A DNA stretch of 64,000 nucleotides from a virus, in the IMG/VR virus record IMGVR_UViG_3300010885_032885, positions 1-64,000 of that record. One strand, 5' to 3'. The notes beneath the pieces were generated by a model. It made no database searches. It worked only from the letters and a program-made list of their open reading frames with translations, and was not told where the DNA came from. A program made the position numbers and the translations under genes. This document shows positions 57,359 through 64,000 of the stretch, in pieces (positions within the stretch are counted from its first letter, which is position 1; every line of letters starts with the position of its first letter).

Positions 57359-59774
57359 TGCTAGTTCAGTACTAAATAGACTATTATCAGCACTCTCACT
57401 TTCAGACCCATCCTGGGACACTAGTGTTGGTAGTGCTACTTACAAGATCTTTGAATCAGTAGCACAAGAAATTGCTAATGCTAGCAACAATGCTACTCTA
57501 CAAACTTACAGTTATGATGTTAATACTAAGTTTGGACCAGAGCTAGATGCTTTTGTTAATCTATTTGGACTCTATCGACAACTGGGTAAGAGATCTAATG
57601 GTGTTGTTACTTTTTCTGTAACTACAGCTGCTACCAGTATTTACTCTATTGCAGCAGGTACTCAAGTAGTAGTACCGATTTCTCCTACAAACCCTAACGT
57701 AATCTACTTTATAACTAGTTCACCAGCCATTATACCTATTGGTTCATTTAGTGTTGATGTTCCAGTCACTGCTGTACTGGCTGGAACTTTGGGTAATGTT
57801 GCTGCTGGTTCTATAACTAGTCTGGGTCAAACACTAGTGGGTATTACTTCAGTAACTAATAGTTCTAGTATTGCAGGTGGAGTTGATCCAGAAACTGATA
57901 GTCAACTTCGTAGTCGTTGGACTAGTACAGTATTTAGTAATAATGTTGGTACTAGTAACAAGTATACTCTTACTGCTCTACAAGACTCAAATGTTACTGC
58001 AGCAAACTCTATAGGGCCTCAACAGTACTATGATGAGCAACTACAGGTAGTATCTACAATTAGTGGTACTAGTGGTACCAATACTGTTAAGTTTCAATTA
58101 GTGGCTTATAGTGGACAAACCATTAATGGAGTCACCTATAATGCAACTACAACTGTAGCTTCTAGTGGATTTTTAGGCAGTACTACAGGAACTACACTTG
58201 CTGCTGGATTAACTGCTTTGGTATCTGGAGTCTACCCTACACTAGTTTCTAGTGGTTTTAACTTTACAGTTACCCCTACTGGCAGTACTATTAATGGTAA
58301 TGCACTAACAATTACAGCACTTAGTGGTAGTCCCTATAGACTTACAGTTAGTGGAACTACTCTTAGTGGAGTTACCACTATAAGTGGTTTTACTTACTCT
58401 GAGTCAGTTACTTCCAATAACCCAGATGTTGGATATGGAACTACTTATTCAGGCTATATTTTTCCACAAGGTGGAGAACTTGTAGGACAATATCTCAATA
58501 CCCCTACTCAGACTGTATATAGCAATAACGTAGACTATCTATATCCTACTAATCCAACTCCTCAACTCTCTCTAACCATACTTAATAATGCCAATAATCC
58601 TGCACTCTTTATTGGTAGTACAATAGAAGTAATTTCAGAGTATACCCCAGCTTGCTCTCGTGCTAGTGCCACTATGCCCAATATCTCTAATTATGCTGAT
58701 ATATTTATTAATGGTACTAGTACCTATCAAGTAACTGAACAAGTGGTATTTAATACTACTCAAATTTTAAGTGGCACTGGTGGCCCTACTTACTTAAATG
58801 CCAATAACTATATTATGGCTAACGGTAGTAGTGCAATAGTAGCTAGTGGTGACTACTATATACAGCTAACTCAGCAGCCTTGTATTACTTTTCCTAGTCA
58901 AATTACTACCAGTAACTCTGGAATATGTGACTCTATTTATGTCTTTAATACTACTGTCGGTAGTGGAGTTACTTATCCTATAGCAGACAACTACTATAAC
59001 TCGGGTCATGGAGGAGGACCCGTCTCTTTTAGTGGTACTGCTATTAGTGGTACAAACTTTATTTCAGTCCCCAATGCCAATACCTACATCTACTGCGGTC
59101 TAAGTCTACCTAGTGGAGCAATAATTCCAGCTTTCTCCTATATTAGCCAGGTTGTTAGTAGTGGAGTATATCTCAATAATACAGTACTGGGTTCTGGTGG
59201 TGCTACGGGTACATTAACTGGTCGAAGTATAGTTTATCCACTCTATGACAACACTCGTACAAGTAATAGTATACTTAGTATGACTGGACTAGCAATAGAG
59301 AGCTCAACTTATAATGCAGGATGGAGTATTCCTAATACTAACACTTGGGGCACCTATATGCATTATATTAACTATGATGTTACTAGTGTAGAAAATCTAA
59401 TACAACAATCTCGACCTATTGGAGTAAATACACTAGTTCATCAAGCTACTTTTATACCCTTAAACATTAATCTTACAATTGCCTATACTCCAGGTAGTAA
59501 TCAAGCTAGTGTCAATTCAGCTATAAGTAATGCTTTGAGTAGTTATCTTAATCAAGTTCCTTACTTGGGAGTTATTTCATTTGCTAATATTCTTTCTCAA
59601 GTAGTGGGTATAGTTGGAGTAAATAATGTTAAAGTAAATAGTATTAGTATTATGTCACTAGATGGTACTACAACTATTGGAACCAATAAGAATAGTGACT
59701 TTTTATTGTCTAGTAATCAATTGCCAGTTCTTAATACAGTTAACTTTACAGTTAAGGGAATGAGTAATTTCTAA
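57351..59774 (+). CDS. Baseplate J-like protein (gp6/gpJ)
   Basis: 807 residues. The N-terminus (SLSDPSWDTSVGSATYKIFESVAQEI then TYSYDVNTKFGPELDAFVNLFGLYRQLGKRSNGVVTFS) and VVPISPTNPNVIYFITSSPAIIPIGSFSVDVPVTAVLAGTLGNVAAGSI match baseplate J proteins. AGGVDPETDSQLRSRW is the conserved loop after it. The middle is enlarged by beta-rich inserts (residues ~245-560) compared with P2 gpJ. The end (GVNTLVHQATFIPLNINLTIAYTPG, AISNALSSYLNQVPYLGVI) returns to the J fold. It forms the wedge ring of the baseplate. Confidence 0.85.
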   Translation: MANASSVLNRLLSALSLSDPSWDTSVGSATYKIFESVAQEIANASNNATLQTYSYDVNTKFGPELDAFVNLFGLYRQLGKRSNGVVTFSVTTAATSIYSIAAGTQVVVPISPTNPNVIYFITSSPAIIPIGSFSVDVPVTAVLAGTLGNVAAGSITSLGQTLVGITSVTNSSSIAGGVDPETDSQLRSRWTSTVFSNNVGTSNKYTLTALQDSNVTAANSIGPQQYYDEQLQVVSTISGTSGTNTVKFQLVAYSGQTINGVTYNATTTVASSGFLGSTTGTTLAAGLTALVSGVYPTLVSSGFNFTVTPTGSTINGNALTITALSGSPYRLTVSGTTLSGVTTISGFTYSESVTSNNPDVGYGTTYSGYIFPQGGELVGQYLNTPTQTVYSNNVDYLYPTNPTPQLSLTILNNANNPALFIGSTIEVISEYTPACSRASATMPNISNYADIFINGTSTYQVTEQVVFNTTQILSGTGGPTYLNANNYIMANGSSAIVASGDYYIQLTQQPCITFPSQITTSNSGICDSIYVFNTTVGSGVTYPIADNYYNSGHGGGPVSFSGTAISGTNFISVPNANTYIYCGLSLPSGAIIPAFSYISQVVSSGVYLNNTVLGSGGATGTLTGRSIVYPLYDNTRTSNSILSMTGLAIESSTYNAGWSIPNTNTWGTYMHYINYDVTSVENLIQQSRPIGVNTLVHQATFIPLNINLTIAYTPGSNQASVNSAISNALSSYLNQVPYLGVISFANILSQVVGIVGVNNVKVNSISIMSLDGTTTIGTNKNSDFLLSSNQLPVLNTVNFTVKGMSNF

Positions 59775-60721
59775 TGGCCGGTAATCTTTTCCCCATTATA
59801 CTTCATCCAACTTTTGATCAAAAAGTACAAAACTTTCCTGACGACGTCTATAACTTTGACTCTAATGATAATCTAACTCTACTTATGAAAACTATGCTAG
59901 GTAATGCCGGTACCGGTCAGTTATCTATGCTACAAACTGTTGCAAGACTTATTCAACAAAATGTAGAGTTTTCAAACTTAGATACTATTCTAGGTTCAAT
60001 CCTTAATATTAAAAGACTCTCTTCAGAGATCTACAGTTTTTCTACTAATCCTTTTATTGACCAGTTGACTGTTAATAGTTGGCAAGAAATTTCTCGTAAA
60101 GATGCTAGCTATAGAGAGCGTCTACTGGGTGCTGCAGAAGCCTTTCAATTAGGAGCTACAGTCTGGGGAATATTGACTTTAGCTGAGGCCATTACTCAAA
60201 TACCCTTTACAGTAGTAGAGAGTTGGAAAACTCCTAATCTAGGCCGATTTGGTTCTCTCACTACTGAAGTAGTGTTAATACCTACTATAGACGATGGTGG
60301 TAAAGTAACTTGGACACAAGATAAAGCTAATGCACTCTTACAAGTCATGGGTCTATTATTACCCAGTAACTTTGTAGTGTCTTTTGGGACTCCACAATCT
60401 CTACTCAAAGATGTTGCAGCAGTATGGGTTAGTGCTACAGAAGGTTATTCAGAAAACTTTTATATGCAAAGAACAGTACAGGCATCTAATATTAATAACC
60501 CAGCAGTAAAACAACCGGGTTCTAGTACACGTTATTGGCTACAAAACTCATCAACTATAACTGCACCAGTATTTGCACATTTACAAACACAAGAAAAGAT
60601 TATAAACTTGACTAGAAATATTAATAGTGTAACTTTAACAGGAGATAGTACAGCTCTCCCACAAGATAGTCTATCTAGCCCAAGTCTTAGTATTACAGCT
60701 ACTGTTTATGGGGCACAATAA
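59774..60721 (+). CDS. Baseplate protein, gpI-like
   Basis: 315 residues, coupled by TAATG to the J gene. Helical N-terminal half (NLTLLMKTMLGNAGTGQLSMLQTVARLIQQ, NFLDTILGSIL-like segment) and SWQEISRKDASYRERLLGAAEAFQLGATVWGILTLAEAI. The order gp25 - J - this gene mirrors P2-type W-J-I and many other myoviruses. The C-terminal third is beta-rich (SSTRYWLQNSSTITAPVFAHLQTQEKIINL), larger than in P2 gpI, so it may carry fibre attachment. Role inferred from order. Confidence 0.65.
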   Translation: MAGNLFPIILHPTFDQKVQNFPDDVYNFDSNDNLTLLMKTMLGNAGTGQLSMLQTVARLIQQNVEFSNLDTILGSILNIKRLSSEIYSFSTNPFIDQLTVNSWQEISRKDASYRERLLGAAEAFQLGATVWGILTLAEAITQIPFTVVESWKTPNLGRFGSLTTEVVLIPTIDDGGKVTWTQDKANALLQVMGLLLPSNFVVSFGTPQSLLKDVAAVWVSATEGYSENFYMQRTVQASNINNPAVKQPGSSTRYWLQNSSTITAPVFAHLQTQEKIINLTRNINSVTLTGDSTALPQDSLSSPSLSITATVYGAQ

Positions 60722-63700
60722 TGCCTGTTAATTCATATAATACAGACCCATTACAAGACTATGTAATACCTAATGTTAGTGCTGCCATGACTGTTGATGG
60801 TCTAGTTATAGATGGGGTATACGCCTATACTGGAGTAATTGACTCTTTGGGTTCAGCAACTAACCCGTCTTATCTTGATCCAAGTCTTAATCAGACCGAT
60901 ACTAATAACTCTCTCATTACTCTAGCACCAAACCCTCCAACTAGTTGGATTTCAGCTCGTGATTTTGGTGGAACTAATAGTACTCCTATTGTACTAACCT
61001 ATAATTTTTCAATTAATACTTACTATAATGCAGTTTCTTTTAATGTACTTAATGTACCTTGTACAGTAAAACTACTAGATAGTTTAGGCAATCAACTCTA
61101 CACTGCTACAGTAGAGGGTGGTAATGATATACTTACCACTACTGATTGGCAGACTATTACTTACAATACTATGGGAACACAATTGATTCCTGCTAATGGT
61201 TCTATACAAGTAGTTATAACTAGAAATGTAGCTGTTCAACAAATTCCAACCAATGGTGGGGTTGCTATCAATATTCCCTATAGTGTAGGTATTGAACAAT
61301 TTTCAATAAGACTAAATATTGTAGAGCTAAATGATGCTACCACTACTGGTTCATATAATATATATGACGATAATGTTCCAGCATTTCCAGTTATAACCAC
61401 TCAAAATGCATTAGGATTTACTGAAAACTATCAACCAGTCATTGACTCAGTGGGAACTCTTTTTGGAGGTACTAATGCTGCTTTTGGAACCTATTGGAAG
61501 TGTGCCCCCCAGCCTGTAAAAGATGCAGTTGTATATTTCTATACTCAAATTGGAACTAATGCCACTCTAGTGGGGTCTGGTACTAATACTGCTACAATGC
61601 AGGTTACTCCAAGTAACATCAATAGAATGTATACAAACCCACTCTATTCTAATTGTAGAATGAATCTATACTATACCAATGATGCACCAGTGGTTCCTTT
61701 AAGTTCACAAACTGATACTCAAGATACTCCACTAGATTTTAGTAACTGTGTATGGTATCCAGTGCAGAGAGATTTTGTACTTCGTAAGGGTTTTTATGAG
61801 TTTCCAACCATTAATGCCAGTTACTTAAAATTAGAGTTTACAGAACTATCCGGGGAAGTATACGATCTAGCAACAGATACTATTCCTAGAGTCTTTAATG
61901 CTTTTCCTTATTGGGTAGAGCAATATTACGAAAACTTAGAAAATACTATTCAAGATATAAATAGTAACAATTATACAGTATATAGTAATAATGATTATAT
62001 AGCCCCAACCAACGGTGCAAATCAACTTAGTACTTCAACTATTTTTGGTTTAGGTAATACACAAACCAGTAATTCTAATAACTGGCCATCACTTTCAGCA
62101 CTAAATAATTCTCAGTTGGACAATAGTACAGTGCAAGGATTGACCACTACTTCATATGTAAGTGACCCCAGTACTAGTTATAAATTACTAGACTATAATG
62201 GAGTCTATAACAATGCTAGTTACAATCAGTTCTTAACCAGAAGATTTCCTTATGCTACTAAGCATCAGTATCAGCAAATTAATGTCAATCAAACTTGGAA
62301 TCAAGCATACTTTACTGGACTACAATCTTTGAGCTTTTACTATCAAACAAATCAGTCATATTTGTCTACTATGCCAACTACTTTTATTTCCAAAAATGGA
62401 ACTAACTCAGGATTTACTAGTCAGAGCAATAACTATGTATTACTAAACACTGATGAGTATGCTCTTACTCCATTTTTTAATACTTTAGATGGGTTTAGTA
62501 GTTTTAAAGTTGCTGGGTTGACCAATGACTGGAACAGTTTCTTAACTGACTCACAAACTTTAATGACTGATAGTTCTGTACTAAACTATGGTATTAACTC
62601 TATACCAAAACCTTTCGGTAAGTTGGGTAGTAGTAGAATCATTCTTGTAAGTGGTAATACAGCAGGACAGGTATATGGACTACAGTCTGGGCCCTATCCT
62701 TCACAGAGTAACTTAATACCTTATTATGACGCTAACTTTATTAGTGTATCGGGTTATAACTATCTCACCAATAGTTGGGTCACTGGACCTGGAGTAACTA
62801 CAAGTACTGGTACTACTACTCTATATACTTCTAGTGGCATTAGCAATGGAGTTGTTAATTCCCTAACCTTCTCTGGTGCAACTAATGGCTATATGGCCTA
62901 TAACTTTCCAGTACCGAATATTATTTCTCCTAGTGGACTACAGTCTTGGAAACCACAATTAGGGTATAGCCCAGACGGTACTGTGGGTATGGGTAGCTAT
63001 GTAACTGTTAGTGGTAACTATACTTTTCCTCAATACTATTTCTTAATTGGAGCTGGAACAACAACAACTTCTAGTGGTAAAAGTACAGTCAATGACAAGT
63101 TAACATTTACCAGTCAATTTATTAACTCCACTACAGGTTCTGGGATTGCTGGTACTACGGTCACTGGTACAGTTACCACTATTACTAGTGGTGGTTATGG
63201 TCAAACAGTCCTTAGTGGCACTATGTGGACTGGTTCAGTCCCCTCTAATACTATTCAGCTAAAGATTACTTCTAGTGGTAATACTGCAGTATCTTTATAC
63301 CAATTGGGTGCTTTTAATACCCCTACAAACACTTGGATTTCAACTGAAGATAGATCTAATATGCGAGTTAGTGGAGTAGCTCGAGTATTTTTGCCGTCTA
63401 CCAATAAGGGAACTTACAAACTCTTTTTAAATGCAGTTAACATAGTTACGGGCAGTACAGTGACTCTAGTGTCTAGGACTTATGCCGGTGGCTCTTTACC
63501 GATTCAAACTTGGATTGATCTAGGTATTACTTCTTATACTCCTAGTTCGAACTATACTAATTTTAATGTTATAATTGAGCAAGTGAACACTTCAGTAAAT
63601 GAACCATTATTTATATCTATGCTTGCACCTTTCTATTTCCCTGTACGATATGAATATAGTACCAATAGTTCTAATCCCAACTGGACTCCAATAGTAGTAG

Positions 63701-64000
63701 ACATTAATAATCCAAATACTACTATTAATATTGGTACGACTGTAAGTGGAATACAATTAAGACTAACTGCACTAACCCCCAATACTTTTGCTTCGGGAGT
63801 AACCATAGTACCAGTCTATTCTCAGAGCCCCTACTATACAAACATAGACATAGACTATATCGGTAGCTCTAAAAATAATGAAAGTTATACTCGACTAGAT
63901 GTACACCAAAAACCTTACTTTCTATTAAACTCAGACCCACACCCCACTAGATTTGGACTAGCTCAAGTTTCTAGTAATGTGGGTGCATATGGAATAGATT
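60721..64000 (+). CDS. Large tail/baseplate protein, 3' end missing
   Basis: Open from the ATG at 60721 (TAATG overlap) to the window end without a stop, at least 1093 codons. The sequence is beta-rich with few charges. The first ~200 residues have a discoidin-like feel (YNFSINTYYNAVSFNVLNVPCTVKLLD, LTTTDWQTITYNTMGTQ). Later parts contain Ser/Thr/Asn strands like those of fibre or baseplate appendages. Its position after the gpI-like gene suggests a fibre hub or short tail fibre. The end is outside the window, so domains downstream cannot be judged. Confidence 0.6.
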   Translation, partial: MPVNSYNTDPLQDYVIPNVSAAMTVDGLVIDGVYAYTGVIDSLGSATNPSYLDPSLNQTDTNNSLITLAPNPPTSWISARDFGGTNSTPIVLTYNFSINTYYNAVSFNVLNVPCTVKLLDSLGNQLYTATVEGGNDILTTTDWQTITYNTMGTQLIPANGSIQVVITRNVAVQQIPTNGGVAINIPYSVGIEQFSIRLNIVELNDATTTGSYNIYDDNVPAFPVITTQNALGFTENYQPVIDSVGTLFGGTNAAFGTYWKCAPQPVKDAVVYFYTQIGTNATLVGSGTNTATMQVTPSNINRMYTNPLYSNCRMNLYYTNDAPVVPLSSQTDTQDTPLDFSNCVWYPVQRDFVLRKGFYEFPTINASYLKLEFTELSGEVYDLATDTIPRVFNAFPYWVEQYYENLENTIQDINSNNYTVYSNNDYIAPTNGANQLSTSTIFGLGNTQTSNSNNWPSLSALNNSQLDNSTVQGLTTTSYVSDPSTSYKLLDYNGVYNNASYNQFLTRRFPYATKHQYQQINVNQTWNQAYFTGLQSLSFYYQTNQSYLSTMPTTFISKNGTNSGFTSQSNNYVLLNTDEYALTPFFNTLDGFSSFKVAGLTNDWNSFLTDSQTLMTDSSVLNYGINSIPKPFGKLGSSRIILVSGNTAGQVYGLQSGPYPSQSNLIPYYDANFISVSGYNYLTNSWVTGPGVTTSTGTTTLYTSSGISNGVVNSLTFSGATNGYMAYNFPVPNIISPSGLQSWKPQLGYSPDGTVGMGSYVTVSGNYTFPQYYFLIGAGTTTTSSGKSTVNDKLTFTSQFINSTTGSGIAGTTVTGTVTTITSGGYGQTVLSGTMWTGSVPSNTIQLKITSSGNTAVSLYQLGAFNTPTNTWISTEDRSNMRVSGVARVFLPSTNKGTYKLFLNAVNIVTGSTVTLVSRTYAGGSLPIQTWIDLGITSYTPSSNYTNFNVIIEQVNTSVNEPLFISMLAPFYFPVRYEYSTNSSNPNWTPIVVDINNPNTTINIGTTVSGIQLRLTALTPNTFASGVTIVPVYSQSPYYTNIDIDYIGSSKNNESYTRLDVHQKPYFLLNSDPHPTRFGLAQVSSNVGAYGID

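Overview
This window is a contiguous piece of a large tailed-phage genome with a contractile tail (myovirus type). Every gene I can support is on the + strand. Genes are packed head to tail with TAATG or ATGA start/stop overlaps. The DNA is AT-leaning. The host cannot be read directly. The NlpC/P60 lysin (38143-38634) and several small membrane proteins look most like those of phages of Gram-positive actinobacteria, so a low-GC (perhaps aquatic) actinobacterium is my best inference. No terminase, polymerase or lysogeny gene lies in the window.

Layout. (1) 1-5.5 kb: the end of a possible metallophosphoesterase, a disordered acidic protein, a YiiX-like cysteine hydrolase, small membrane proteins, an APS-kinase-like P-loop protein, a tandem pair of paralogues, and three tRNAs (Asp-GTC, Asn-GTT, Gln-TTG) set between the ORFs. 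(2) 5.5-13.9 kb: unrecognised proteins, several with many CxxC / DnaJ-like CxxCxGxG knuckles, including one of 1200 residues. (3) 13.9-21.1 kb: head module: portal, small membrane protein, prohead protease, probable scaffold/core proteins, probable decoration protein and major capsid protein, closed by a strong hairpin terminator. (4) 21.2-42.2 kb: a very large fibre/adhesin block. It contains a 2058-residue fibre with 14-residue repeats, a protein with a 42-cysteine five-residue-period segment, a 1770-residue Arg-rich repeat protein, a lysin, and an Ig-like/glycine-rich adhesin. (5) 42.2-48.1 kb: neck proteins, tail terminator, sheath and tube. (6) 48.1-64 kb: tail assembly chaperones joined by a -1 frameshift site, tape measure, baseplate hub with an internal NlpC/P60 domain, gp25-like wedge, baseplate J protein, a gpI-like protein, and a giant tail/baseplate protein that runs off the end.

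How the genes work together. The protease matures a procapsid built on the portal from the capsid protein and core/scaffold proteins. Neck proteins join it to a contractile tail built from sheath, tube and tape measure with the chaperones. The baseplate carries the hub lysin for cell-wall penetration, and the fibre block provides host recognition.

The most unusual parts are the cysteine-pentad protein (30639-32135), the Arg-rich repeat protein (32772-38084) and the zinc-knuckle cluster (5910-11795). I could not assign a function to any of them. Protein-family calls are from recognition of sequence patterns only; no search was run.
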